A stretch of DNA of 64,000 nt from Gammaproteobacteria bacterium. GTDB taxonomy: Bacteria > Pseudomonadota > Gammaproteobacteria > Eutrophobiales > Eutrophobiaceae. The DNA lies in contig JACORW010000018.1 of assembly GCA_016179185.1 (NCBI GenBank), positions 20,671 to 84,670 of the forward strand. The letters are read 5' to 3'. Positions 33,624-42,288 of this stretch are shown here, one piece after another; positions within the stretch are counted from its first letter, which is position 1, and each line of letters opens with the position of its first letter. A model generated the notes under the pieces. That model saw only the letters and a list, made by a program, of their open reading frames with translations, did no database searches and had not been told where the DNA came from. The translations under genes and the position numbers were made by a program.

Positions 33624-34220
33624 TCAGCGATTGCTGCCGGCATCAGGGGGCGGGCGGTTGTGCAGGGAGCTGTACGTTCCGGAAATGCGGCCCGCTTCAT
33701 CGTACATGCCGGTCAGCAGGTTGATGAGCTTGGAGGCCTCGGCCAGCTTGCTGTCCACCTGCCCGATGATCATGGTCTGCTCGGTCAGGATCTGGCGGCG
33801 CAGATCGGCGTAATTGTCAGTCAGGGTGCGCCCGGCCTCGGTCGCTTCGTAGGCGAAGGTCTTCGGCGTCTTTTCCTTGACCTTGCGGCACAGGCCCATC
33901 TTCTCCAGCTTGCGCAGGCAGTACTGGATGTTCGGGATGTCGTCCCGGTTGAGCTGGCGGGCGATCTGGGCCGCGGTCTTCGGCCGGTCCTGCATCCGGA
34001 TCACGTGCAGCACGACGCTCTCGATGTAGCTCAGGTCACCCATGCCGGCCACGTCGGCGAGCTGCGTCACCCAGCGTTCCCACGCCTGCTGGAAACGCAG
34101 CAGGGACCATTCGAATTCAGTGGTGGCGGCCTCGTGCGGCGTTCGCGCCAGATGCCACTTGCGCTGCGATCCGGGCTCCGGTTGCATCTGGCGGCCCTGG
34201 GGTTTGTTCCGGGTCCTCAT
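33624..34220 (-). CDS. Winged-helix (MarR-like) transcriptional regulator
   Basis: A 198-residue protein from ATG 34220. The centre, LSYIESVVLHVIRMQDRPKTAAQIARQLNRDDIPNIQYCLRKLEKMGLCRKV, is a winged helix of MarR type, followed by a dimerisation helix ending LINLLTGMYDEAG. Its place between the receptor and the CoA genes suggests it controls the catabolic island, perhaps responding to a CoA thioester. A longer start at 34304 is possible but would run over a TATACT hexamer that looks like its own -10. No helix suggests an effector domain beyond the family norm. Confidence 0.75.
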   Translation of the reverse strand: MRTRNKPQGRQMQPEPGSQRKWHLARTPHEAATTEFEWSLLRFQQAWERWVTQLADVAGMGDLSYIESVVLHVIRMQDRPKTAAQIARQLNRDDIPNIQYCLRKLEKMGLCRKVKEKTPKTFAYEATEAGRTLTDNYADLRRQILTEQTMIIGQVDSKLAEASKLINLLTGMYDEAGRISGTYSSLHNRPPPDAGSNR

Positions 34221-34322
34221 GGGTGCGCGGGCGCGGGGCGTACGGTCAGGATTCTGCGGATCACGTCCGGTAAACTGTAGTATACCGCGGAACGTCGAGG
34301 CCATCGGTCAGGGGAGCAGACT

Positions 34323-34934
34323 ATGCACGGATTGGTGCGGGGATCCGTCGCCGGGATCGGCGCGGCCCTGTTCTGTGTTCTCTGTGGCCGGCCGGTGACT
34401 TCGGCCGCGGATGATCCCGCTGCGGGCCCGGATCTCAGCGGCACCTGGGTTCTGAACCTTGAACTCAGCGACGACCCGGATCGGCAGATTGAAAAGTCGA
34501 TCCGGGCGGCGGGCGGGCGCCCGGACAGCGGCGGCAGACGCGGCCGCGAGCGCTACCGGGGCGGGCCCGCGGACCAGGAAATCTATGATCACCTGATCTA
34601 CGACGGGACGGTACGCATTGTGCAAAACGGCGCCGAGGTTCACATCGCTTACGGGTCGGGTTTCGAACGCCGCTTCTTCACCGACGGCCGCAGCCGGACC
34701 GTCAGCGCCAGTGGTTCCGGCAGCGGCGACGGCCTCGATTTTTCCTTTGGCGCGTGGAGCGGCCCGACGCTGCACGTCGAGGCCAAACCCCGCGACGGCG
34801 GCTGGACCCGGGAGAGCTATACGCTGGAACCGGGTGGCAACCGGTTGCGCGCCGAAATGGAAATGAAGCCGCTGCTGTTCCCTGCGGTGGTGCAGGTACG
34901 ATTGATCTACGACCGCGGTCCGGTACGCCGGTGA
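34323..34934 (+). CDS. Secreted hypothetical protein
   Basis: A 203-residue protein with a signal peptide (VAGIGAALFCVLCGRPVTSA) and a mature part that begins DLSGTWVLNLELSDDP, a start seen in lipocalin-like and other small beta-barrel secreted proteins. It then has an Arg/Gly-rich linker (about 60-80) and further beta strands. I cannot assign a function. It is divergent from the winged-helix regulator with 102 bp between them, so it may be under its control. Confidence 0.7.
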   Translation: MHGLVRGSVAGIGAALFCVLCGRPVTSAADDPAAGPDLSGTWVLNLELSDDPDRQIEKSIRAAGGRPDSGGRRGRERYRGGPADQEIYDHLIYDGTVRIVQNGAEVHIAYGSGFERRFFTDGRSRTVSASGSGSGDGLDFSFGAWSGPTLHVEAKPRDGGWTRESYTLEPGGNRLRAEMEMKPLLFPAVVQVRLIYDRGPVRR

Positions 34935-35005
34935 ACGATGCCCGCGGGCCGGAACCGATCCGGTGCGGCGCGGCGGGTCCGGCCTGAAGCGGTCCGCGCC
35001 CGAAT

Positions 35006-35752
35006 TCATCGCGGCCCGCCGAACAGGTTCTCGTCCTGCAGGATTTCGGGATCGGGCCAGGCGTGCTTGGAATGGGTGAGTCCGAGTTCAAGGAACAGCT
35101 CGCAGAGTTTGTAGGCCACCAGGCCGGGGTTGATCACCGGCACCGGGAGTCGCCCGGCGAGATGGCGATGGGACTGGTGCATGGTCGTCGAACCCAGCAC
35201 GATGACATCGGCCCCGTCCTCATCCATGGCGCGGCGCGCCGCCGCCTCGAGTCTGGCGAAAACGATCTCCTCCTTGCCCTGCAGCAATTCCTGCACGTCC
35301 GGCCGCGTGTCAATGTGGCGGATGGAGGCGCACCTGGCCTCCAGCCCGTAATCCCGGAGAGTCTTCCGGTACATCGGCAGCCACGGCTCCCACATGGTCA
35401 GGATCGAGAACCGGTGTCCGAGCATGCAGGCCAGGTGAAAGCTCGCCTGCCCGGGACCGATGACCGGGATCCGGAGTCGCGAGCGCAGCGCATACAGGCC
35501 CGAATCGCTGACCGTGTTGATGCACACGGCGTCGAATCCCTCCTGTTCGGCGCGGACGCCGGCGTCTATTACTATGGTGTCCATGATGAACAGGTCGTAA
35601 TGGCTGTTGGCCAGCGTCATCAGGCGCCGGGAGCCCACGAAACTGACGTCGTAGCCCGGGCCGATGAATTCGCGCGGCACCTGGGACTCAATCAGGGCGC
35701 GGGTATGCTCGGACAGGGGGACCGGGAAAATGACCTTGATGCGTCTGCCCAT
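35006..35752 (-). CDS. Aspartate/glutamate (hydantoin) racemase family protein
   Basis: A 248-residue protein of the Asp/Glu/hydantoin racemase family. The first half has the usual catalytic cysteine (DAVCINTVSDSG). In the second half, where the family normally has a Gly-Cys-Ala/Thr-Gly-Met cysteine, it reads VLGSTTMHQSH, with serine in place of the second cysteine. It is therefore likely a decarboxylase, isomerase or single-base enzyme rather than a two-cysteine racemase. It is divergent from hyuA, a common pairing in hydantoin catabolism, so it may act on the chiral centre of the HyuAB substrate. Confidence 0.78.
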   Translation of the reverse strand: MGRRIKVIFPVPLSEHTRALIESQVPREFIGPGYDVSFVGSRRLMTLANSHYDLFIMDTIVIDAGVRAEQEGFDAVCINTVSDSGLYALRSRLRIPVIGPGQASFHLACMLGHRFSILTMWEPWLPMYRKTLRDYGLEARCASIRHIDTRPDVQELLQGKEEIVFARLEAAARRAMDEDGADVIVLGSTTMHQSHRHLAGRLPVPVINPGLVAYKLCELFLELGLTHSKHAWPDPEILQDENLFGGPR

Positions 35753-35828
35753 GGGGTATGACCACTCCCGTGAATGTGAAAGATTGATTGAAATTCTATT
35801 GAAAGTTGATATCTTCGGCCAGTCCGGA

Positions 35829-35965
35829 AGTGTAGAAAGTGAAAAGTTTAAAGTGAAAAGTGAAAACTAAGGGGGGCCGCGAGCCGTCCGGCTGACACGC
35901 CTGCTCCTTCTGACTTGCATCATCACTTTTCACTTTAATACTTTGCACTTTTAACTTGTATTTCA
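35829..35965. repeat. Degenerate-repeat palindrome (A+T-rich, AGTGAAAAGT type)
   Basis: The left half is built of near repeats of AAAGTGAAAAGT. The right half carries their complements (CACTTTTCACTTT, ACTTTGCACTTTT). The spacer is about 40 bp and G+C-rich. It lies between the divergent racemase-like gene and hyuA and contrasts sharply with the surrounding base composition. Confidence 0.75.
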
Positions 35966-35975
35966 GGGGATTAGC

Positions 35976-38069
35976 GTGGGCTTGCGAGTCGGCGTGGACG
36001 TGGGCGGCACCTTCACGGACTTCCTGGTGGCCGATGCACAGGGCAACGCCGGGATCTTCAAGACCTCGACCACGCCCCGGGACCCGACCATCGGCTTCTT
36101 CCGGGGGCTGGAGAAGGCGGCCCAGGCGCGGTCGCAGACGCTGGCGGACTTTCTCGGGCAGGTGGAGGTGATCGTGCACGGCACCACCATCACGACCAAC
36201 GCGACGCTCACCGGCGACGGCGCCGTCACCGGGTTTGTGACCACAAAAGGCTTCCGCGACGTGCTCAACATGCGCCGCGGCCTCAAGGAGCGCCAGTTCG
36301 AGAAATACGCGCCGCCGCCGGCGCTGGTGCCGCGCCACCGCATCCGGGTCGTGGACGAGCGGGTCTCGGTCACCGGCGCGGTGGCCCGGCCGCTGAACGA
36401 AGACGACGTCAGTGCCGCCGCGAAATATTTTCGCGAGCAGAAAGTGGAGGCAGTGGCGGTATCGTTCCTCTGGTCATTTCGCAACCCGGCCCACGAACTG
36501 CGCGTGCGCGAGATTCTGGAGCGCGAACTGCCGGGCGTTTACATCTCCCTGTCCACGGAAATCCTGCCGCAGATCCGCGTCTACGAGCGGCACAGCACGA
36601 CCGCGCTGAACGCCTATGTCGGCCCGGTGCTGGCACGCTATTTGAAGCGCCTCCAGCAGGAACTCGAACAGCGCAGGTTCGGCGGGGCGCTCCTGATCAT
36701 GCAGTCCAACGGCGGGGTCATGTCGCCGGAGGTGGCGCAGCGCTTCGCCTCCAATACCCTGCTGTCCGGCCCGGCCGGGGCGCCCATGGCCGGCGTGTTC
36801 TACGGCGGTACCCACGGCTTCCGGAACGTGATCACCGTGGACATGGGCGGGACCTCCTTCGACGTGGCGCTGGTCAGGGATGCCGAGCCTTCGGTGACCA
36901 CGGAGGGCGTCATCGGCGGGCACCGCATCGCTTCCCCGATCCTGGACATTCACACCATCGGGGCCGGTGGCGGCTCGATTGCGTGGATCGACAGCGGCGG
37001 TCTGCTGGCGGTCGGACCGAAGAGCGCCGGCGCGGAACCCGGGCCGGCCTGCTACGGCCGCGGCGGCACAAAGCCCACGGTCACCGATGCGCAGTACCTG
37101 CTCGGATACCTCGACCCGGCGTTCTTCGAGGCCGGGGAGCTTGATTTCGACGGCGAGGCGGCGCACCGCGCCGTGGAACAGCACGTCGCGAAGCCGTTGA
37201 AGATGGACGCGGTGCAGGCCGCAGCGGGCATCTACGACATCGTCAACAACAACATGGCCGCGGCGCTGGGTGTCGTGTCCGTGCAGCGCGGCTACGATCC
37301 GCGGGAGTTCGTGCTGATCGTGGCCGGGGGCGCAGGTCCGATCCACGCGGCGCCGATCGCGCGCGAACTGCAGATCCCGCTGATCCTGATCCCGCGCGCC
37401 TCGTCGGTGTTCTGTGCCGCGGGCATGCTGATCTCGGACCTCAAGCATGATTACGTGCGCACCTATGCCCGGGATTTTGACCAGATCGATCCGGCCGAGG
37501 TCGAGCGGCTGTTCGCGGAGATGGCCGCCGCGGCGCGCAAGGTGCTGAAGACCGAGCATGTCGCCGACAGCAGGGTCGAGATCACATACACCGCTGACAT
37601 CCGCTACGTGGGCCAGTTCAACGAGGTGGAAGTGCCCGTGCCGTCCCGCGGCAGGATCAGCCAGGCGGCACTGAAAAAGATGGCGGAGGATTTCCACAGG
37701 CGCCACGACGGTTTGTACGGCTACTCCATGCGCGGCGCGGCGCTGGAACTCATCAATCTGCGCATCACGGCCCGCGGGCGCACGGAGAAACCGAAGCAGG
37801 AGAAGTACCAGCGCCAGGGCGGAGCCTCGACCCACGCCCGCATCGGCAGGCGGCGCGCGTATTTCGGCGGCAGATTCCGCGACGTGCCGGTGTACGACGG
37901 CCTGAAGCTGGATGCCGGAAACCGCATTGCGGGGCCGGCTATTGTCGTGCAGCCAACGACGACCATCATCGTGCCGCCGGATTTCGACCTCATGTGCGAT
38001 GACTGCATGAACTACCTGATGTACGGCAAGGGCCGGAACGTGGACCGGCTGTGCCGGGCTCTGCGATAG
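35976..38069 (+). CDS. hyuA: Hydantoinase/oxoprolinase family subunit A
   Basis: A 697-residue ATP-dependent enzyme subunit. The actin-like nucleotide site starts at the N-terminus (VGVDVGGTFTDFLV), with HGTTITTNA, TVDMGGTSFDVAL and HTIGAGGGSIAW further on. HyuA-type subunits work with HyuB in N-methylhydantoin or 5-oxoproline hydrolysis, and related subunits form acetone and acetophenone carboxylases. The start is GTG 35976, after GGGGATTA. HyuB follows after 10 bp. No small AcxC-like third subunit is seen, which favours an amidohydrolase over a carboxylase, but does not prove it. Confidence 0.9.
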   Translation: MGLRVGVDVGGTFTDFLVADAQGNAGIFKTSTTPRDPTIGFFRGLEKAAQARSQTLADFLGQVEVIVHGTTITTNATLTGDGAVTGFVTTKGFRDVLNMRRGLKERQFEKYAPPPALVPRHRIRVVDERVSVTGAVARPLNEDDVSAAAKYFREQKVEAVAVSFLWSFRNPAHELRVREILERELPGVYISLSTEILPQIRVYERHSTTALNAYVGPVLARYLKRLQQELEQRRFGGALLIMQSNGGVMSPEVAQRFASNTLLSGPAGAPMAGVFYGGTHGFRNVITVDMGGTSFDVALVRDAEPSVTTEGVIGGHRIASPILDIHTIGAGGGSIAWIDSGGLLAVGPKSAGAEPGPACYGRGGTKPTVTDAQYLLGYLDPAFFEAGELDFDGEAAHRAVEQHVAKPLKMDAVQAAAGIYDIVNNNMAAALGVVSVQRGYDPREFVLIVAGGAGPIHAAPIARELQIPLILIPRASSVFCAAGMLISDLKHDYVRTYARDFDQIDPAEVERLFAEMAAAARKVLKTEHVADSRVEITYTADIRYVGQFNEVEVPVPSRGRISQAALKKMAEDFHRRHDGLYGYSMRGAALELINLRITARGRTEKPKQEKYQRQGGASTHARIGRRRAYFGGRFRDVPVYDGLKLDAGNRIAGPAIVVQPTTTIIVPPDFDLMCDDCMNYLMYGKGRNVDRLCRALR

Positions 38070-38079
38070 GGAGGCAAAC

Positions 38080-39870
38080 ATGAAAAAGGCAGCGAAAAAG
38101 CCGGAGAAGAGAACAGCAAGGGGCAGCGGGCGTACCATCATGGTGGATCCGATCCGGGTCTCCGTGATCGACAACCGGCTGGATGCCATCAGCAAGGAGA
38201 TCGGGCTCACGATGTTGCGCACGTCGCGCTCGCCGATCTTCTCCGAGGCGCGGGATTTCGTCACCGGCGTGTTCGACCGCGAACTGCGCCTTGTGGCGCA
38301 GACCGCCTACATCCCCGTATTAATGGGCGCGTTGCCATACGCGGTGCGCAGCATCGCCGGGACCTTTGCCGGCGACATTAACGAGGGCGACGTGTTCATC
38401 CTCAATGATCCGTATCGCGGCAACAATCACCCGCCCGACATCACGATCGCGAAGCCCGTGTTCTTCAAGGGCAAGGTCGAGTTCTGGTCGGTGTGCAAGG
38501 GCCACCACGCCGACGTGGGCGGCAGCGGCGTCGCCGGTTACAACCCCGGCGCGCGCAGCATCTGGGACGAGTGCATCCGCATCCCGCCGGCGAAACTATA
38601 CAACGCGGGAATGCTGAACAAGGCGTTGCTGGACACCATCCTGCTGAATGTGCACCTGCCGTTCCTGGTGGAGGGGGACCTGCATTGCCAGGTCGGCGCG
38701 GTCACCATCGGCGCGCGCAACCTCACCGCGCTGCTCGAGAAGTACGGCCCGAGCACGCTGCATGCGGCCATCAACCGGATCTTTGACGCGTCCGAACGCC
38801 AGATGCGCGACGTGATCGAACGTGTCCCCGACGGAGAGTACCGCGCCGAGCGTAACGTGGATCATGACGGGATCCACAAGGACCGGATGATTACAGTGCG
38901 TGTCAATGTGAAGGTGAAGAAATCCGACATCACCTTCGATTTCACCGGCAGCGACAGCCAGGCGGCGGGCTACATCAACAGCACAATGCCGAACACGGTG
39001 TCCTCGGCGTTTCTGGCGCTGTTCATGTCCGTCGGGTCCGGCGTGCGTTTCAACGAAGGGGCGCTGCGCGCGCTGCACGTGGTGGCGCCGCCCGGCACCG
39101 TGGTCAATGCCCTGGAACCGGCGCCGGTCACCGGCTGCACCATCGCAGCGGCGCAATGCATCATCGAGGCGGTCTGGCTCGCGCTGGCGCAGGCTGTGCC
39201 GGACAAGGTGGACGCCTGCTGGGCGCGCTGGTGCGCGCCCGCGTCCATGGGCTTCAACCCGCGCACTGGCCGCCCGTTCGGCGACATTCATTTCATGTGC
39301 AAGGGCGGGGCCGGAGCATCGCAGGGCCTCGACGGCTGGGATCATCTGGGCACCGTGGTGTGCGCGGGCGGACTGCGCGCGCCGGACCCGGAACTGCATG
39401 AACTGGTGAACCCGTACACCGTGCTGCAGTACGAGTTCTGGCCCGACAGCGCCGGCGCCGGGCAGTGGCGCGGCGGCATGGGCACGATCTACCGCTGGCG
39501 CGTGGAAACGGACAACATTGCCGTCGCAAATTTCGGCGGCGGCAACCGGCTGGAGACTGCGCCCTTCGGCTTGCAGGGGGGCAAGGCGGCGCCGCCGCAC
39601 CAGCTTTTTCTGCGGCACAAGGACGGCATCGAAAATGTGGACGCCGAGAGTTTCTACAACTACAGCACCGGGGACATCTTCGAGATCTACGAGAGCGGTG
39701 GCGGCGGCTACGGCGATCCGCGCAAGCGCCCGGTGGACAAGGTGCGCGATGACGTATTCAACGGCCTCGTGTCGGTGGAAAACGCGCGTCACGATTACGG
39801 GGTGGTCATAGACCCGGAGACAATGAAACTGGATGCGCAGGCCACGGCCAAGCTGCGCGCGGGTGCATGA
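38080..39870 (+). CDS. hyuB: Hydantoinase/oxoprolinase family subunit B
   Basis: A 596-residue partner of HyuA. It has the family blocks DPIRVSVIDNRLDAISKEIGLTMLRTSRSPIFSEARDF, FILNDPYRGNNHPPDI and GHHADVGG, and the C-terminal GGGGYGDPRKRP. The first 20 residues are Lys/Arg-rich and not part of the domain. The two subunits are co-transcribed. Just after the stop codon an in-frame remnant repeats the last 17 codons of this gene, showing that a second copy once lay downstream. Confidence 0.9.
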   Translation: MKKAAKKPEKRTARGSGRTIMVDPIRVSVIDNRLDAISKEIGLTMLRTSRSPIFSEARDFVTGVFDRELRLVAQTAYIPVLMGALPYAVRSIAGTFAGDINEGDVFILNDPYRGNNHPPDITIAKPVFFKGKVEFWSVCKGHHADVGGSGVAGYNPGARSIWDECIRIPPAKLYNAGMLNKALLDTILLNVHLPFLVEGDLHCQVGAVTIGARNLTALLEKYGPSTLHAAINRIFDASERQMRDVIERVPDGEYRAERNVDHDGIHKDRMITVRVNVKVKKSDITFDFTGSDSQAAGYINSTMPNTVSSAFLALFMSVGSGVRFNEGALRALHVVAPPGTVVNALEPAPVTGCTIAAAQCIIEAVWLALAQAVPDKVDACWARWCAPASMGFNPRTGRPFGDIHFMCKGGAGASQGLDGWDHLGTVVCAGGLRAPDPELHELVNPYTVLQYEFWPDSAGAGQWRGGMGTIYRWRVETDNIAVANFGGGNRLETAPFGLQGGKAAPPHQLFLRHKDGIENVDAESFYNYSTGDIFEIYESGGGGYGDPRKRPVDKVRDDVFNGLVSVENARHDYGVVIDPETMKLDAQATAKLRAGA

Positions 39871-39871
39871 G

Positions 39872-39922
39872 TCGAATGTCGTGGATGAGCAGGCTGCGGC
39901 GAAGTTACGCGCAAGTGCCTGA
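39872..39922 (+). pseudogene. Remnant of a duplicated hyuB 3' end
   Basis: In one frame, directly after the hyuB stop, the DNA reads ESNVVDEQAAAKLRASA and then TGA. The intact HyuB ends ETMKLDAQATAKLRAGA. About 10 of 17 residues match, including the final KLRA.A and the stop position, so this is the tail of a lost tandem copy or a recombination scar. A giant palindromic element begins 10 bp later. Confidence 0.7.
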
Positions 39923-39931
39923 AGGCTTGCC

Positions 39932-40060
39932 GGCGCATTCTTACAGGTGCCCGATCGCACGGTTGCGGACACGCCGTAAATACGTCCGTGTAGGCTCGGG
40001 TGCCGCTCCTGCGGCACACGGTCCGCCACCGTGCGATCCGGCTCCCTTGAATGCGCCTGC
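39932..40060 (+). repeat. Giant palindromic element, copy 2
   Basis: The inner arms are GATCGCACGGTTGCGGAC and its near complement GTCCGCCACCGTGCGATC, and outer arms GGCGCATTC/GAATGCGCC extend the stem. The core repeats ACACGCCGTAAATACGTCC and TAGGCTCGGGTGCCGC. It lies between the hyuB remnant and the mutase gene, ending 34 bp before the mutase start. Confidence 0.85.
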
Positions 40061-40094
40061 CGCCGGGCCCAACGCAAAATGAGAGCTACCTGAA

Positions 40095-41717
40095 GTGACC
40101 GAGACCGTACGCGACTCAGAGCAGCAGGTTTTTGAAACCAACTCCGGTATCCCGGTGGAGGAGTTGTACGACGCCCATGCGCTGCAAGGCTTCGACCCGG
40201 AGCGCGACCTTGGCGCGCCGGGGGAATTTCCGTTCACGCGCGGACCCTATGCAGGCATGTACCGGCGGCGCATCTGGACGCGCCGCTTTCAGGTCGGATT
40301 CGGCTCGCCGCAGGAATCCAACGAGCGCATCCGTTACCTGTATGAGAACGGCGCCAACGGCTTCGTCATCACCATTGATTTGCCCACGTCCTACGGTTTC
40401 GATTCCGATGATCCCATCGCCGAGGGCGAGGTCGGCGTCACCGGTGTCACTTTGAGCACGCTGGAGGACATGAGTGCCCTGTATGAGGGTTTCGGCCCCG
40501 ACCGGGTGTCCTACGCGCTTTCCATCCGGCCGCCGGTGTCCAGTGTCACGCTGGCGATGCTGGCATGCGTGGCCGAAGACAAGGGCGTGCCGTTCAAAGA
40601 CGTCATCGGAACGCAGCAGAACGATCCCTTCTACCAGATGAGCGGCGGCCCGCTGCAGACCATCACGCAATTCTTCCCGCTCGACGGCACGTTGCGGCTG
40701 TGCATTGACAACATCGAGTTCATATCGAAGCACATGCCGCGCCTCAACTGGATGGTGACCAACGGTTACAATCTGCGCGAGACCGGCGTGAACGCGGTCG
40801 AGGACGGGGCGTTCACGCTGGCCCACGCCTTCGACATCTTCCGCATGGCCAGGGCCCGGGGCCTGGATGTCAACGAGTTTCCAAGGCGCGCGTCGTTTTT
40901 TCTGTCGGCGTCCATGGACTTCTTCGAAGAAATTGCGAAGTTCCGCGCCATGCGGCGCCTGTACGCGCGCACCATGCGCGATGAACTGGGTGCCACGGAT
41001 CCGGCCTGCCTGCGGCTGCGGTTCTCGGTGCAAACCGCCGGCAACACGCTGACCACGCAGCAGCCCGAGGTCAACATCGTGCGCGCCGGCATCGAGGCCA
41101 TGGCGGCGGTATTCGGCGGCGCGCAGTCAATACATCTCTGTTCCTACGACGAAGGTCATGGCCTGCCCACCGAGGAATCCTCGCGCATTGCGCTGCGCAC
41201 GCAGCAGGTGGTTGCCTACGAAACGGGCGTGACCAGGACCATTGACCCGTTGGCGGGTTCCTATTACGTGGAACACCTGACCAACAGGCTGGAACAGGCC
41301 ATTCAGACCAAAATCAGGGAGATCGACCAGATGGGCGGCATGGCGAGCGCTATCCGCGACGGCTGGCTGGAGCAGCAGATCAACGCGGCTCGTTACCGCA
41401 ACCAGCGGGAACTGGATTCAGGACGGCGCACGCTTGTGGGTGTCAATCGCTTCACCATTCCGGCGTCAGAGGAAAAGCCGGTGCGCGTGCACAGGATCCG
41501 CGCCGATGAATGGGGCGCGCGCCGCGGCGACTACCTGCGCAACTACCGCATGCATCGCGACGCTGACCGCTGGAACGCCGGCCTGTCCCGGGTCGAGGAA
41601 GGCTGGAAGGCGAACGAGAACATGGTGCCGGTGATCATGAATGCCCTGAGGTGCCAGGCCACAATGGGGGAGATCCATGAAGCCATGCGGCGGGCGCAGG
41701 GGTGGAGGTTTCGGTGA
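40095..41717 (+). CDS. B12-dependent acyl-CoA mutase, large (substrate-binding) subunit
   Basis: A 540-residue TIM-barrel subunit of the methylmalonyl-CoA mutase superfamily, which isomerises acyl-CoA carbon skeletons by radical chemistry with adenosylcobalamin. The blocks GPYAGMYRRRIWTRR, ESNERIRYLYENGANGF, DLPTSYGFDSDDP, GTQQND and IDPLAGSYYVE are all visible. Where methylmalonyl-CoA mutase has a substrate Tyr (WTIRQY), isobutyryl-CoA mutase Phe and 2-hydroxyisobutyryl-CoA mutase Ile, this protein has Gln66 (WTRRFQ). The region after QND also differs, with extra residues. The B12 subunit is encoded next. The start is GTG 40095. It is part of the hyuAB-mutase-ligase-meaB operon. Confidence 0.9.
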   Translation: MTETVRDSEQQVFETNSGIPVEELYDAHALQGFDPERDLGAPGEFPFTRGPYAGMYRRRIWTRRFQVGFGSPQESNERIRYLYENGANGFVITIDLPTSYGFDSDDPIAEGEVGVTGVTLSTLEDMSALYEGFGPDRVSYALSIRPPVSSVTLAMLACVAEDKGVPFKDVIGTQQNDPFYQMSGGPLQTITQFFPLDGTLRLCIDNIEFISKHMPRLNWMVTNGYNLRETGVNAVEDGAFTLAHAFDIFRMARARGLDVNEFPRRASFFLSASMDFFEEIAKFRAMRRLYARTMRDELGATDPACLRLRFSVQTAGNTLTTQQPEVNIVRAGIEAMAAVFGGAQSIHLCSYDEGHGLPTEESSRIALRTQQVVAYETGVTRTIDPLAGSYYVEHLTNRLEQAIQTKIREIDQMGGMASAIRDGWLEQQINAARYRNQRELDSGRRTLVGVNRFTIPASEEKPVRVHRIRADEWGARRGDYLRNYRMHRDADRWNAGLSRVEEGWKANENMVPVIMNALRCQATMGEIHEAMRRAQGWRFR

Positions 41718-41796
41718 GGCAGCTACAAGCTACAAGCGACAAGCTACAAGTGAAAAAATGTTTTCCTTGTTGCTTGTGGCTTGTAGCTTGTGGCTC
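41716..41796. repeat. Degenerate-repeat palindrome (CTACAAG type), copy 1
   Basis: The left half repeats AGCTACAAGC/GCGACAAG. The right half carries complements CTTGTGGCTTGTAGCTTG. It begins at the stop of the mutase large subunit and ends just before the small-subunit start, so the message would carry a hairpin between two subunit genes. Confidence 0.75.
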
Positions 41797-41819
41797 AGAT
41801 AGCACCTGAGGCACAACGC

Positions 41820-42221
41820 GTGAACTCTCCAAAGCGCATCCTGCTGGCCAAGATGGGCCTCGACTGCCACGACACCGGCATCATCACCGTCGCCCAGCAG
41901 TTGCGCGAAAACGGTTTCGAAGTGATCTACCTCGGCCTGCACAACTCCGCGCAGCAGGTGATCAAGGCCGCAATGGAGGAGGACGTCGATCTCGTCGGGG
42001 TCAGCTTTCTTTCCGGTCAACACATGGCGCAGATGTGCAATCTGCTCGAGGCGATGCGGGAGGCAGGAATGAGGCTGCCGGTGATCTGTGGCGGCGTCAT
42101 CCCGGACGACGACGCGGCCGAGCTGCGCGGGATGGGGGTTGCGGAGGTGATTCGACCCGGCTGCCTGACTGCTGACATTCTCCGCATTGTGAGTAGTGCT
42201 TTGGAAATGCGACGTGAGTAG
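41820..42221 (+). CDS. B12-binding small subunit of acyl-CoA mutase
   Basis: A 133-residue cobalamin-binding protein. The base-off motif DxHxxG is at Asp15, His17 and Gly20 (DCHDTG), followed by Ser62-Leu64 (SFLSG) and GG at 91-92 (CGGVIPDDD). It resembles HcmB/IcmB-type small subunits that pair with a separate large subunit. GTG 41820 is the likely start, with GAGG 8 nt upstream; a GTG at 41790 lies inside the repeat. The final codons run into the next repeat element. Confidence 0.92.
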   Translation: MNSPKRILLAKMGLDCHDTGIITVAQQLRENGFEVIYLGLHNSAQQVIKAAMEEDVDLVGVSFLSGQHMAQMCNLLEAMREAGMRLPVICGGVIPDDDAAELRGMGVAEVIRPGCLTADILRIVSSALEMRRE

Positions 42222-42281
42222 CAAGCGACAAGCCACAAGCAACAAGCGACAAGTGGAACCAAGGTACGTTCCTTGTGGCTG
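42216..42281. repeat. Degenerate-repeat palindrome (CTACAAG type), copy 2
   Basis: The left half repeats GCAAGCGACAAGCCACAAGC units. The right half (CCTTGTGGCT) is short, so this copy looks truncated. It overlaps the last codons of the B12 subunit and ends just before the ligase ATG. Confidence 0.65.
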
Positions 42282-42288
42282 ACTTTTT

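Noticed and set aside
36474..38264. A 596-codon open frame on the minus strand
   Set aside because: It is antisense to hyuA and shows only Arg/His-rich shadow composition.
37800..39870. HyuAB as a definite acetone or acetophenone carboxylase
   Set aside because: No third small subunit gene is present, and subunit lengths equally fit N-methylhydantoinase, so I left the reaction open.
41716..42281. CRISPR-like array from the repeated ACAAG units
   Set aside because: The units are only 7-10 bp, degenerate and without spacers, and they form palindromes.
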